This document shows, one piece after another, positions 1-11,387 of a stretch of 64,000 bases of DNA (positions are counted from its first letter, which is position 1; each line of letters opens with the position of its first letter). The notes below the pieces were generated by a model, which saw only the letters and a program-made list of their open reading frames with translations, did not search any database and was not told the origin of the DNA. Source of the stretch: Petunia secreta (lineage: Eukaryota > Streptophyta > Magnoliopsida > Solanales > Solanaceae); assembly GCA_029990175.1 (NCBI GenBank), contig JARKIP010000048.1, positions 23,150,001-23,214,000 of the forward strand. The letters are read 5' to 3'. Made by a program: the position numbers and the translations under genes.

Positions 1-7
1 ACATACA

Positions 8-720
8 TTGAGAGGGGATGTTCCACAACTCAAGACAGTAGTTGTTGAGTCTTTCAAGGGAACCAGGAATAATAATGCTCAATGTTACATGATCAAGGTG
101 GCAACAGTAGAGGTAACTGGAGAGGAAGCTAAGGCAGAAGACTTGATCCAGCTTCCAGCAGGTATACAGGAAGTGTTAGAAGAATATCAAACAGTGTTTA
201 AAGAGCCCAAGGAACTTCCTCCTTCTAGGGTCCTTCATGACCATAGCATTCCTCTCATGGAAGGAGCTAAGGCTGTTAATGTTAGGCCTTATAGGTACTC
301 ACCAATTCAAAAAGATATTATTGAGAAGTTGACTCAAGAGCTGTTGGCACAAGGCTTGATCCAACACAGCTGTAGCCCTTTTGCCTCTCCTGTGGTATTA
401 GTGGGCAAGAAGGATGGTAGCTGGAGGATGTGCATAGATTATAGGGCCCTCAATCAGATCACCATAAAGGATAAATATCCTATTCGCATTATTAAAGAGT
501 TGTTGGAGGAATTAGGGGGGTCCACAGTTTACTCAAAGATTGACTTGAGGTCTGGATACCATCAAATCAGGATGTCAGTTTCAGATGTTCATAAGACAGC
601 TTTTAGAACACATTCGGGTCATTATGAATATTTGGTTATGCCCTTTGTCTTAACCAATGCACCTTCCAGTTTTCAAGGGTTGATGAACCATGTTTTTCAT
701 GATCATCTTAGGAAGTTTAT
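8..720 (+). pseudogene. Reina-like Ty3/gypsy pol, 5' part (RT interrupted)
   Basis: Reverse transcriptase portion of a Ty3/gypsy polyprotein that enters the window already inside pol. The reading frame shows the usual chromovirus RT order: a leader with 'HSIPL' and 'RPYRYSP', then 'SPFASPVVLVGKKDGSWRM', 'CIDYRALNQITIKDKYPI', 'DLRSGYHQIRM' and 'NAPSSFQ'. It stops making sense exactly at 720, just before the catalytic aspartate motif, where the LARD-like element begins. The rest of pol resumes at 9116 in the same frame once one copy of the 5-bp duplication is removed. Seen directly: domain order, motifs and the break. Known: these motifs are RT blocks of Ty3/gypsy elements. Inferred: Reina clade, from the integrase and chromodomain downstream. 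The start of the element lies left of the window. Confidence 0.9.
716..720. repeat. Left target-site duplication of LARD-like element
   Basis: TTTAT at 716-720 is repeated as TTTAT at 9111-9115, immediately outside TG and CA of the inserted element. Removing the element and one copy restores an uninterrupted RT frame across the FDDI motif, which is independent proof of the boundary. Confidence 0.93.
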
Positions 721-1385
721 TGACACGACCCGAAATCCGGTTAGGCCGTACGGGCACCCGACATCCTCCCCTAGACCCGTCGGACGAACCCTTACCAATT
801 AAATTAGGAAAATAAATATAATAATTCATAAATAAGGACAAGACTTAAAAAAAAATTACAGACATACTGATACCTCTAAGCTGTACAAAAAAAAATTACA
901 GCTAACTACCCAACATGCTAGGTTTAGGGCTATCCATACTAGACATCTAAGAGTACAGAAAAAGACAGATACCTCATGAAGGGAGCAAATGCAACTGAAA
1001 TGATAACCAATAAACTGGTGGCCATCCGGAATAAAAGCTGGCTCACCCTGACAGCTGAAGTCGTCTTCGCTCCTTCACAACGTGGCGAGCGCAATCCTCG
1101 AGCGAACCTGCCGAAACGAAATAGATAGACAAGAAACAAACAACAAACAAGGGTGAGTCAAAAGGACTCAATAAGTGGGGCAGACTAGCCACCTCAAAGA
1201 ATAGGATAGCTAGCCAGGGAGAAAAGAAACAGATAAACAAAATTCCTTTTATTTAAATTTTGAAAAGGCAGAGCCAGATAATAACTAGAAACACGTATGG
1301 AATCACAAACTCATTAAAACCAGGAACGTAAGATAGCCAGAACATAGAGGTATCCCGAACATATTAACAATCAGAAATACATCAT

Positions 1386-1515
1386 GTTGCGGCGTGCAAC
1401 CCGATCCATATATCCATCCTGTTGCGGTGTGCAACCCGATCCATATATGCATATTGTCGAGGCGTGCAACCCGATCCATATATTTATACAGTTGTGGCGT
1501 GCAACCCGATGCCCG
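1386..1515. repeat. 35-bp tandem array, four units (LTR 1)
   Basis: Units start at 1386, 1421, 1456 and 1491. Each holds a core like GCGTGCAACCCGATCCATAT. The fourth unit is cut short and leads into unique LTR sequence. The same four-unit array recurs in all four LTRs of this family in the window. Confidence 0.9.
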
Positions 1516-1690
1516 CAACTCAGAATACGAGCCAGAAATATATAGGCAAACTGAGATATGTCCACAACATGGTGTACATACCGCATACATAAAACACAAC
1601 ACAATACACACAATAGTCAGTATGCGGTGCAATGAGATGGGATGAATGCGGTATGATGAAATGCAGTCACATATGCCTGATACCTATCTC

Positions 1691-2113
1691 CGGCGCGGGA
1701 CTCTCATCGTCTACCAGGAGATATATGCAATAATGACCCTTCACCGGCTCGGGACTCTCATCGATTACCGGGAAGTATATGTAATGATGACCCTTCACCG
1801 GCGCGGAACTCTCATCGCCAACCGAGAAGTATATGCAATAATGACACTTCATCGGTGCGGGACTCTCATCGCCAGCCGGGAAGTATATGCAATAATGACC
1901 CTTCACCGGTGCGGGACTCTCATCGCCAGTCGGGAAGTATATGCAATAATGACCCTTCGCCGGTGCGGGACTCTTATCGCCAATCGGGAAGTATATGCAA
2001 TAATGACCCTTCGCCGGTGCGGGACTCTCATCGCCAACCGGGAAGTATATGCAATAATGACCCTTCGCCGGTGCGGGACTCTCATCGCCAACCGGGAAGT
2101 ATATGTAATGCTC
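1691..2113. repeat. 54-bp minisatellite, eight units (LTR 1)
   Basis: Tandem units begin every 54 bp from 1691 (next at 1745, last at 2069). Each contains GCGGGACTCTCATCGCCAAC and a conserved AAGTATATGCAATAATGACC. The first two units are the most divergent; units 4-8 are nearly identical, suggesting recent expansion towards the 3' side. The period is a multiple of three, so several frames stay open on both strands. I do not regard these as genes. Confidence 0.92.
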
Positions 2114-3402
2114 AAAACCATAGTGCAATGCTCATATGTTCAATGCAATACCAACAACAGGGTATAACATATAATATACAATGTAAATTCAAAGCTAAGA
2201 CGTAATGAGTACGCCCATCGGCAGCTACACACGTAAAGTAACACGTGGTAGAAAATCTACGAGGCCAAGTGCCTCCAAAGAAATGGATATAAATACTTAC
2301 CTTGTTACAAAGTTAGTACATCCACTCAATAACCGCTTGTCCTTTGGTTTCATTGCCAAACGATCCCACTCTATTCAATAAGCAGAAAAATATATCAAAT
2401 TAGGCTAAAGGATTCATTTCTCACATCTTAGGGAAATCCGGTTAGGAACCTGATACCCTATTCGCATACGCAATACACAGGCCAGGCCTATATACAGGGT
2501 TTAAGGTCACATAACCAAACTCCAAATAAATTACATTTATATGTTGCCCATAACTCACTGAGTACGAATATATATTCAATTCCATTATCGGGGTCCATTT
2601 GACCCTTTAAACTATTAATTAAACTTATTAGGACGATGTCTAATATCTCAATTTCTACCGTCAAAATATATTTAAACACACGTAATAAACACAAATAATA
2701 TATTAGGATCATTACCTGAATGTTTCAGAGTGAAAATTCTGCTTTTTCCCGGCCCCTTTTCTCATTTTGTGGCATTTTTTCCTGATAATTTCCTCTGTTT
2801 CATTTTTCTATTTCTACAAATAAAGCTCATCTTAACCGCCATCATTTTTTCCTTTTCTTTCTTTCTTTGTAATTTTTGTCTTTTTCTCTTTTTTTTGTTT
2901 TCTTTTATTTTATTTTCTTTTCTTACCGAAAATTAAAATAGTACCCTACGATATTCGAAATAATTCCAACTTTTGCATACGAGTTATACAAAATATATGT
3001 AACATACTCGCGAAGGCGGATCTCAAATCAGACTCCCGAAACTCAAGATGCGAATTTAAATGGAAAATGTCAAATTATTTAACTTTCGGCATTTTAGCGG
3101 AAACTAGCCGAACAACATCGAATTTCACTTTCGAAAGTTCATAAAAGTCACAAATAATCATTTGAACCTAACGGCGCTTTCGAATTTCGAATCGGAGCTC
3201 ATTCACCAAAACCGAGCTTGAAAATCTCTTTCTAATATTTATCGACAAGAAAAATTGAAACCTTCTTCCGATGCCTACCAAATGAGGTCTGATTTAGCTC
3301 AAATTTTACAGACAGGTCCTAATGGACATTACGAATATTTTAAAACTATCGGCACGCCAATCGGGGTCCTATCTTCCGAAACGACTAACCGAGGTCGTTT
3401 CA

Positions 3403-6400
3403 TTCTCCTCCACTTAAACTCTCGTTCGTCGTCGAACAAGCCTAAGTCTAAAGAAAAATTCATATAGATAACAAGAGAACTTGCATGACCTTCATAAACT
3501 ACTCCACGGGCATTATCTTCTGATTATAGAATACACGCACACCGAACCCTTGGAATAAAATGTATCTCGATAATATCCTCACATCGTTGCCCAGCTTATT
3601 CTGACTAAGCTGATCCTTCCTCGATCACGAGAGGATAGTTCTTATATTTTCGAAACAAAGATACACGAAACTCTGGATGGATTAACATGATTCTACCGAC
3701 AAATCACCTCGTCGATATACTTTACGATATAGAACAAGTCGATGGAACTAAGAATTAGCTTACGCTTCAGCAACGCCTTAGAGATTTAATATTATGATTC
3801 GGTATCAATTGGAGGAAGACTCCTCCACTTAGAGCATTAACTCATATCGCTAACTTGAATAGAAATAGTCATCCTCGCACAGTCTGCCGGACTAAGGAAG
3901 ACATAGCTAAAAATAGAATGCGGCTCAGACCTGAGCTACCAAATTACCCTCTCGAGTTGCCAAACGACTGCAACTCCTGAGTTCACAACTCTATATTTTT
4001 GTCATAAGCACTACCGCCTGATGGATCAAATCAAAGGTAAAATGACGCCTCTCATTACCCTTAGTAGCCTTGAAAAACGACAATGTGCTTACCCGGCTAC
4101 CTTGGCACGCACTCTAGCTCAACACAGGGAACATCACAATAGGTTACTGACCGCCTAAGCTCACCAGTGCCGAACAAAGAAGAGAGGGAAATAGACCGAG
4201 GATAGAAATAATTAGAGCTTCAGAAAGCTCATCTTCTTATTTGCTTGGCTACCAAAGTTAGACTACTTGCGAGTCAAAGTAGCCCAAGAATCGCAATTGA
4301 AGAGATAGGCATTAAATAAGCTTTATGGAATGACATCTAGATCAATTTAACCTTCCTATAAAAGGAAACTTCAAAACTTTACCAGAAAACCCTTTTTATA
4401 ACCCAGATAAGCTCATGGGATAATATGACTTTACTACCGTTTCGAACCAAGAGGAGACAGGTAGATTGAATATTACTTATCAGTTTACACCGGAAGAAAC
4501 CATGACACTCTCTTGTGGTGATGAACTAGAATCCCATCATCCAACCAATACGGAATTCCGAAAAAAGAGGTAAACTAATTTGATATAATACTAGAAGGTG
4601 GCACGACAAGATGCCTGGCAGACAATATCGACACCGTTAAATTTCTCATATTTAGACCAGATAAATTAGTAGGGTCTCACCAATGCCAGGAATAAATCAT
4701 ACCAGAAGCTCGCCCCTCTACCGCAGTCGATTCTTAATTAAGTCAATATCCAAGGAAACCATCGAAACATGATAAGACACACTATTTCCAAATCGATCGA
4801 AAGAATCAAATCTTACTCACATTTAAGAGAAGAAGAAATCTCAGGGTTTACTATATCGGATACCTCAGCATCCTGCCAGACCGGTAGTTCATAAAACTAC
4901 CTCCGCGGCTGAACTAAGCCGTTATACTAATAATTACCTTCTGAAGAATAATTGCCACCACGCTCTCAACCTTTACTGGATCGTGGCATTTCTTTAGTTA
5001 ATTGAGATCTAAATGAAATCCCTGCGACTGGGCAGGTGCCTGAGGGCAAAAAGAAGGACAACTGCCAACTTACCGGAGTAAGGGAAAACTCCACCAAAGA
5101 TGACAGGTTCGCGACAATGATAATACTTTTTCAGTTAAAATGGAAGCTGGACAGATTTTTGATAGCTATAAAGAGAAAAACTGGGTCTGATATTGACGAA
5201 CTACTGGCGCACACTAAGAATCACGTGACACAAGCTGAGATAACCTGGAAGGTGACCTCCCAAAATAACCAGAACTCTTACCTCCAAATGAGGTACCATG
5301 GTTGCCCACCAGGGTCGTGGGATCTCTTACATTCCCGCTCTAACTCTTCCCGCTCTAACTTATGGTATGCCTCGAACCTTCGGGAAATATTAACAACAAC
5401 ATCAAATGAAATCCAGACCTCAATTTCTCGAGCCATCTGGGATTTCAAGGAAAAATAAAGGTCATCAATAAATCTTTGAATCTCTCGAAAGGCTCATGAA
5501 TTAGTTCTAATGCATATCCAGCCATTCTATAGAATTCAATCTCATATTCTGAAACACCAACAGACTAACCGACAGGCTACCCTGTCTAATCCTCTCAAAC
5601 TGGAAACACTTTTCATCTCGCTCGCTACTCGAAAGGAACTTTCCACGAATCTAGAAGAAAAACCGAACCAAGTTAGCTAATAAGATAGAAGCCCACCAAT
5701 TCAAGGCTGGACCCAGAAACTAGAAAGAAGAATAATCAACACCATACCGCTCGATATAATCAAGAGCCTGAAGGATACGCTGACATCATTTTATTTTAAA
5801 AAGAATCACGAGGTTTATCTGGTGCATTACTTAAGAATATCGAAAGGTTCAACCGCGTAAAATAATGCAACCTCTTCGGACGCTCGGACCGAGCCATTGC
5901 TCAGGCTAACTAACCAGCCAGAATAACTAGAAGCACAACACATGCTGTCTCCGGAACATAATTCACTGCAGCAATATTAAGAACCGGAAAAGGAGCTCCC
6001 TGAGATCGAACGTTTGCACATGCGGCAACCTGATAGGCTGTCCAGCGAATGATAGGTTTTTGCGGAATCTGTGTCACCAAAATTCTCTTGAAAGCATCGT
6101 AGAGAGCCAAGGGAACCACAAGGCCCTGCTCTCTTGCCCATCGCGAGCTCGTACATCCGAAACTAGATTTCAGCACAATCAAAAACTCTCGGAGCTTCGT
6201 CAGTGCTAGCCCCAGGCTAGACTGCTTCGTCTTGAACTCATACCGTCTGTTGATTTGTCGTACGAGGGTTTACAATTGCCACGAAGGAATTAACAAAAAT
6301 ACTTTTGCATCCTAGACCGATGCACGATCAGAAAAGAAGGAAGTGAAACTTCCTAAATGCCATCATAGCCTCTCGTAAATAAGTACGGACGTCTACGTAC

Positions 6401-6454
6401 CCATCAGCGAGACTCTACTAGACACTGTCTTAGTCTGGATAGGCTCTAAACCGG
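3403..6454 (-). other. Internal domain of LARD-like element, non-coding
   Basis: No gag or pol motif is visible on either strand. The only open frames (for example 5036-5458 on + and 5910-6182 on -) show no family resemblance and are interrupted relative to the second copy. The purine run serving as polypurine tract occupies 3403-3415 (read on the minus strand). Segments from roughly 4390 to 5280 are recognisably similar to 61160-62057 in the second element, so part of this non-coding sequence is shared between copies. Confidence 0.75.
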
Positions 6455-6466
6455 GCTCTGATACCA
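6455..6466 (-). other. Primer-binding site, tRNA-iMet type
   Basis: The minus strand reads TGGTATCAGAGC here, the classical plant LTR-retrotransposon primer site complementary to initiator tRNA-Met, two bases from the LTR edge at 6469. It fixes the element's direction as right to left. Confidence 0.93.
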
Positions 6467-7130
6467 ACTAACACGACTCGAAATCCGGTTAGGCCGTGCG
6501 GGCACCCGACATCCTCCCCTAGACCCGTCGGGCGAACCCTTACCAATTAAATTAGAAAAATAAATATAATAATTCATAAATAAGGACAAGACTTAAAAAA
6601 ATTACAGACATACTGATACCTCTAAGCTGTACAAAAGAAATTACAGCTGACTACCCAACGTGCTAGGTTTAGGGCTATCCAGACTAGACATCTAAGAGTA
6701 CAAAAAAAGACAGATACCTCCTGAAGGGAGCAAATGCAACTGAAATGATAACCAATAAACTGGTGGCCATCCGGAATAAAACCTGGCTCACCCTGACAGC
6801 TGAAGTCGTCTTCGCTCCTTCACAACGTGGCGAACTCAATCCTCGAGCGAACCTGCCGAAATGAAATAGATAGACAAGAAACAAACAACAAACAAGGGTG
6901 AGTCAAAAGGACTCAATAAGTGGGGCAGACTAGTCACCTCAAAGAATAGGATAGCTAGCCAGGGAGAAAAGAAACAGATAAACAAAATTCCTTTTATTTA
7001 AATTTTGAAAAGGCAGAGCCAGATAATAACTAGAAACGCTTATGGAATCACAAACTCATTAAAACCAGGAACGTAAGATAGCCAGAACATAGAGGTATCC
7101 CGAACATATTAACAATCAGAAATACATCCT

Positions 7131-7260
7131 GTTGCGGCGTGCAACCCGATCCATATATCCATCCTGTTGCGGCGTGCAACCCGATCCATATATTCATATT
7201 GTCGAGGTGTGCAACCCGATCCATATATTTATACCGTTGCGGCGTGAAACCCGATGCCCG
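7131..7260. repeat. 35-bp tandem array, four units (LTR 2)
   Basis: Same four-unit array as at 1386, with units starting at 7131, 7166, 7201 and 7236 and only point differences. Confidence 0.9.
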
Positions 7261-7435
7261 CAACTCAGAATACGAGCCAAAAATATATAAGCAAACTGAG
7301 ATATGTCCACAACATGGTGTACATACCGCATACATAAAATACAACACAATACATACAATAGTCAGTATGCGGTGCAATGAGATGGGATGAATGTGGTATG
7401 ATGCAATGCAGTCACATATGCCTGATACCTATCTC

Positions 7436-7804
7436 CGGCGCGGGACTCTCATCGTCTACCAGGAGATATATGCAATAATGACCTTTCACCGGCTCGGGAC
7501 TCTCATCGATTACCGGGAAGTATATGTAATGATGACCCTTCACCGGCGCGGGACTCTCATCGCCAACCGGGAAGTATATGCAATAATGACCCTTCGCCGG
7601 TGCGGGACTCTCATCGCCAATCGGGAAGTATATGCAATAATGACCCTTCGCCGATGCGGGACTCTAATCGCCAACCGGGAAGTATATGCAATAATGACCC
7701 TTCACCGGTGCGGGACTCTCATCGCCAACCGGGAAGTATATGCAATAATGACCCTTCGCCGGTGCGGGACTCTCATCGCCAACCGAGAAGTATATGTAAT
7801 GCTC
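7436..7804. repeat. 54-bp minisatellite, seven units (LTR 2)
   Basis: Same unit as at 1691 but one unit fewer, so the array changed length after the two LTRs were made identical at integration. Confidence 0.92.
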
Positions 7805-9110
7805 AAAACCAGAGTGCAATGCTCATATGTTCAATGCAATACCAACAACAGGGTATAACATATAATATACAATGTAAATTCAAAGCTAAGACGTAATGAG
7901 TACGCCTATCGGCAGCTACACACGTAAAGTAACACGTGGTAGAAAATCCACGAGGCCAAGTGCCTCCAAAGAAATGGATATAAACACTTACCTTATTACA
8001 AAGTTAGTACATCCACTCAATAACCGCTTGTCCTTTGGTTTCATTGCCAAACGATCCCACTATATTCAATAAGCAGAAAAATATATCAAATTAGGCTAAA
8101 GGCTTCATTCCTCACATCTTAGGGCAATCCGGTTAGGAACCTGATACCCTATTCTCATACGCAATACGCAGGCCAGGCCTATATACAGGGTTTAAGGTCA
8201 CATAACCAAACCCCAAATAAATTATATTTATATGTTGCCCATAACTCACTGAGTACGAATATATATTCAATTCCATTATCGGGGTCCATTTGACCCTTTA
8301 AACTATTAATTGAACTTATTAGGACGATGTCTAATATCTCAATTTCTACCGTCAAAATATATTTAAACACACGTAATAAACTCAAATAATATATTAGGAT
8401 CATTACCTGAATGTTTTAGGGTGAAAATTCTACTTTTTCCTGGCCCCTTTTCTCATTTTCTGGCATTTTTTCCTGATAATTTTCTCTGTTTCTCGTTTTC
8501 TCTCATTCTGTTTCGTTTTTCTATTTCTACAAAAGATGAGCTTCATGTTTTCCTTTTCTTTCTTTCTTTCTTTGTAATTTTTGTCTTTTTCTCTTCTTTT
8601 TTTTATTTTATTTTATTTTATTTTATTTTCTTAACGAAAATTAAAATAGTACCCTACGATATTCGAAATAATTCCAACTTTTGCATACGAGTTATGCAAA
8701 ATATATGTAACATACTCGCGAAGGCGGATCTCAAATCAGACTCCCGAAACTCAAGATGCGAATTTAAATGAAAAAAGTCAAATTATTTAACTTTCGGCAT
8801 TTTAGCGGAAACTAGCCAAACGACATCGAAATTCACTTTCGAAAGTTCATAAAAGTCACAAATAATTATACGAACCTAATGGCTCTTTTGGATTTCGAAT
8901 CGGAGCTCATTCGCCAAAACCGAGCTTGAAAATCTCTTTCTAATATTTATCGACAATAAAAACTGAAACCTTCTTCCGATGCCTACCAAACGAGGTCTGA
9001 TTTAGCTCAAATTTTACAGATAGGTCCTAATGGACATTACGAATATTTTAAAATTATCGGCACGCCAATCGGAGTTCTATCTTCCGAAACGACTAACCGA
9101 GGTCGTTTCA

Positions 9111-9115
9111 TTTAT
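9111..9115. repeat. Right target-site duplication
   Basis: TTTAT, partner of 716-720. Confidence 0.93.
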
Positions 9116-11380
9116 CATGGTATTCTTTGATGATATATTGGTGTTCAATAGGAGTCTGCAGGAATATGTGGAACACTTACGGATCACCTTTAACCTGTTA
9201 AGAGAACATCACTTATATGCAAGGAGGGCCAAATGTCAATTTGCAGTGACTAAGGTGGAGTACTTGGGGCATTATATCTCTGCTCAAGGAGTTGCTACCG
9301 ACCCAAAGAAAATACAGGCAGTTAGGGAGTGGCTAATACCTAGCAATGTGAAGCAGTTAAGGGGGTTCTTGGGACTAGCTGGGTATTACAGGAGGTTTAT
9401 AAGAGGCTATGGTAAGATTAGCAAGCCTTTGACTGACTTGCTAAAGAAGGTTGGTTTCAACTGGTCTTCCCGGGCTACTTCAGCTTTCCAAGAGTTAAAA
9501 GAAACACTCACTAGTGCTCCAGTATTGACATTGCCTGATTTTTCCTTACCCTTCACAGTAGAAACTGATGCTTGTGATTTGGGTATTGGTGCTATGCTAA
9601 TGCAAAAGGGCCAACCTATAGCTTATCTAAGCAATGGATTGTCATTACAACACCAAGCCATGTCAGTATATGATAAGGAACTGCTGGCTTTAGTGATGGC
9701 TATGACTAAGTGGGGTCAGTACCTAACTAGCAAACATTTTACAGTCAAGACAGATCAGAAGGCTCTCAAGTTTTTGCTGGAACAAAAGCTGCACACAGGG
9801 ACACAGCTTAAGTGGATCACCAAGCTCATGCAATATTACTTTGATATAGAATACAAGAAAGAAAAAGAAAACAAAGCTGCAGATGCCTTGTCTAGGCTAC
9901 CTGCAGTAGAATTGTCTGCTCTCACACTTTCTACTGTCAGAACTGATTAATCTATTATGGAGAGCTGGAAAAGTGACACTAGCTTGATTGAGCTGATTCA
10001 GGACTTGAAAGATACTGGAGAGAGCAAGAAGGGCTTTACTTACATCAACTCACAGCTTAAGAAGCATGGTAAGTTGGTCATAGGGCCTGATCAGAGATTG
10101 ATGACTGAGTTATTACAATTGTGGCATGATTCTTCCACTGGAGGCCATGATTCTTCCACTGGAGGCCACTCAGGGATTGACAATACTTACAAGAGAGTCA
10201 GTGCACTGTTTTACTGGAAAGGCATGAAGGATGAGATAGCAGATTATGTTAAGAAATGCACTGTGTGTCAGAGAAGTATGACACAGCTGCTTATCCTGGC
10301 CTGATTCAGCCTCTCAAAACTCCACCCCTGGATTGAAGTAGTATTAGTATGGACTTTGTGGAGGGACTCCCTAAGTCAAAGGGAAAGACAGTGATATGGG
10401 TGATAGTAGACAGACTAACCAAATATGCCCACTTTTTGGCATTAACTCACCCTTATTCAACAGGAGATATAGCAAAGTTATTCATGGAACAGATATTCAA
10501 ATTGCATGGGATGCCTGAAGATATAGTGAGTGACAAGAGACCCTATATTTACTAGCAGACTGTGGCAAGAACTGTTTGCCATACAAGGAGTAACTCTGAA
10601 TACCTCCACGGCTTATCATCCTCAATCTAATGGGCAGACTGAGGTTGTTAATAGGTGCTTGGAGACCTATCTGAGATGTTATTGTTCTGATTCTCCTAAG
10701 GATTGGATTGAATATTTACCCTATGCTGAATGGTGGTACAATACCACCTTCCATTCATCCACTCAGACTACTCCTTATGAAGCCCTTTATGGTCAGCCTC
10801 CCCCCTTCATTTGCCTTATATTGAGGGGGAATCTGCTCTGACCGAGGTCGATAGAAGTTTGGTAACAAGGGAATTTAAGTTGCAGTTGCTACATTTCCAT
10901 CTCAATAGATCACAACAGAGGATGATCACTCAAGCTAACAAGAACAGGTCTGATAGAAACTTTGCAATGGGGGATTGGGTATTCCTAAAGATACAACCTT
11001 ACAGGCAGTTAACTATGGCAACTAGGTACTTTACTAAACTCTGTGCTAAACATTATAGTCCTTATCAAGTTCTCGAAAGAATTGGATCTGTTGCCTACAA
11101 GCTATCTTTGCCTCCTAAACTACTCCTTCATCCTACCTTCCATGTTTCCCTTCTCAAACCATGTTATGCCTTACCCACTACTATTTCACACCCACCAGTG
11201 TTAGACTTATCTAGCCCATACTGCCCTCAGCCAGCTAAAATCTTAGACAGGAGGTTAATTCAAAAAGGGAACAAGGCCAGCTCTCAAGTGCTGATTCAAT
11301 GGGAACAATTACCGGATTCTTTGGCAACTTGGGAGGATGTTAATGCTCTTAAAGTCAGGTTTCCTTCATTCCTTCCTTGA
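9116..11380 (+). pseudogene. Reina-like Ty3/gypsy pol, 3' part (RT-RNaseH-IN-chromodomain)
   Basis: Continuation of the pol frame begun at 8. In order: RT catalytic block 'FFDDILVF' (about 9125), RNase H with 'VETDACDLGIGAML' (about 9560), an H2C2 zinc-finger segment (about 10120-10280), the integrase core beginning 'MDFVEGLPKSKGK' (10349) with 'HPQSNGQTEVVN', and a C-terminal chromodomain ending 'WEQLPDSLATWEDVNALK' (about 11300). A stop follows RNase H (about 9948), and frame changes occur near 10300, 10540 and 10820, so no full-length product can be made. The 'DRLTKYAHF' integrase motif plus the chromodomain indicate a chromovirus of the Reina type. Its 3' LTR follows after a purine tract. 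Confidence 0.9.
10126..10169 (+). repeat. 21-bp tandem duplication in integrase zinc-finger region
   Basis: A 21-bp unit encoding DSSTGGH is present twice in a row, adding seven in-frame residues just before the conserved 'HSGIDNTYKR'. Related polyproteins carry a single copy of this segment, so it is a local duplication, probably by slippage. Confidence 0.8.
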
Positions 11381-11387
11381 GGTGAAG

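Larger units (their letters stand above)
721..3402 (-). repeat. 3' LTR of LARD-like element (2682 bp)
   Basis: Aligns end to end with 6469-9110. It contains a four-unit 35-bp array (1386-1515), an eight-unit 54-bp array (1691-2113) and a T-rich segment at about 2740-2930. The outermost ten bases form a near-perfect inverted repeat (TGACACGACC against GGTCGTTTCA). It is 40 bp longer than the other LTR: one extra 54-bp unit, partly offset by a shorter T-rich segment. Confidence 0.9.
721..9110 (-). mobile_element. LARD-like non-autonomous LTR retrotransposon
   Basis: Complete 8390-bp element inserted in the RT of another retrotransposon. It has two long direct repeats (721-3402 and 6469-9110), which read TGAAACGACC...GGTCGTGTCA on the minus strand. 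A primer-binding site matching the 3' end of initiator tRNA-Met lies 2 bp inside the right-hand LTR, and a purine run (GTGGAGGAGAA on the minus strand) abuts the left-hand LTR, so the element is oriented right to left. The 3.07-kb internal region has no recognisable protease, RT, RNase H or integrase. LTRs above 2 kb with a non-coding interior are the definition of LARDs, which move using proteins from autonomous relatives. The LTRs differ by scattered substitutions and one minisatellite unit, so insertion is not very recent. The right LTR terminus is mutated (TG..CA read as TA at 6469-6470). Confidence 0.88.
6469..9110 (-). repeat. 5' LTR of LARD-like element (2642 bp)
   Basis: Second long direct repeat. 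It carries the 35-bp array (four units, 7131-7260) and the 54-bp array (seven units, about 7436-7804). The C/T-rich stretch near 8420-8640 is longer than in the other LTR and includes a TTTTA repeat. It ends GGTCGTTTCA at 9110, followed by the right-hand TTTAT duplication. Confidence 0.9.

Noticed and set aside
1386..1515. CRISPR-like regularly spaced repeats
   Set aside because: Units are contiguous without unique spacers, only four, inside a plant LTR.
1646..2205. Open frames of 116-173 codons through the 54-bp array, and similar ones at 7391-7896 and 62657-63264
   Set aside because: They are products of tandem repetition with a codon-multiple period, exist on both strands, and have no recognisable domain.
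5036..5458. 140-codon open frame in the LARD-like interior
   Set aside because: On the strand opposite to the element, no family resemblance, and the homologous region in the second copy is not open.
5910..6182. 90-codon minus-strand frame near the primer site, possible gag start
   Set aside because: Position would suit gag but I see no gag or zinc-knuckle motif; too weak to call.
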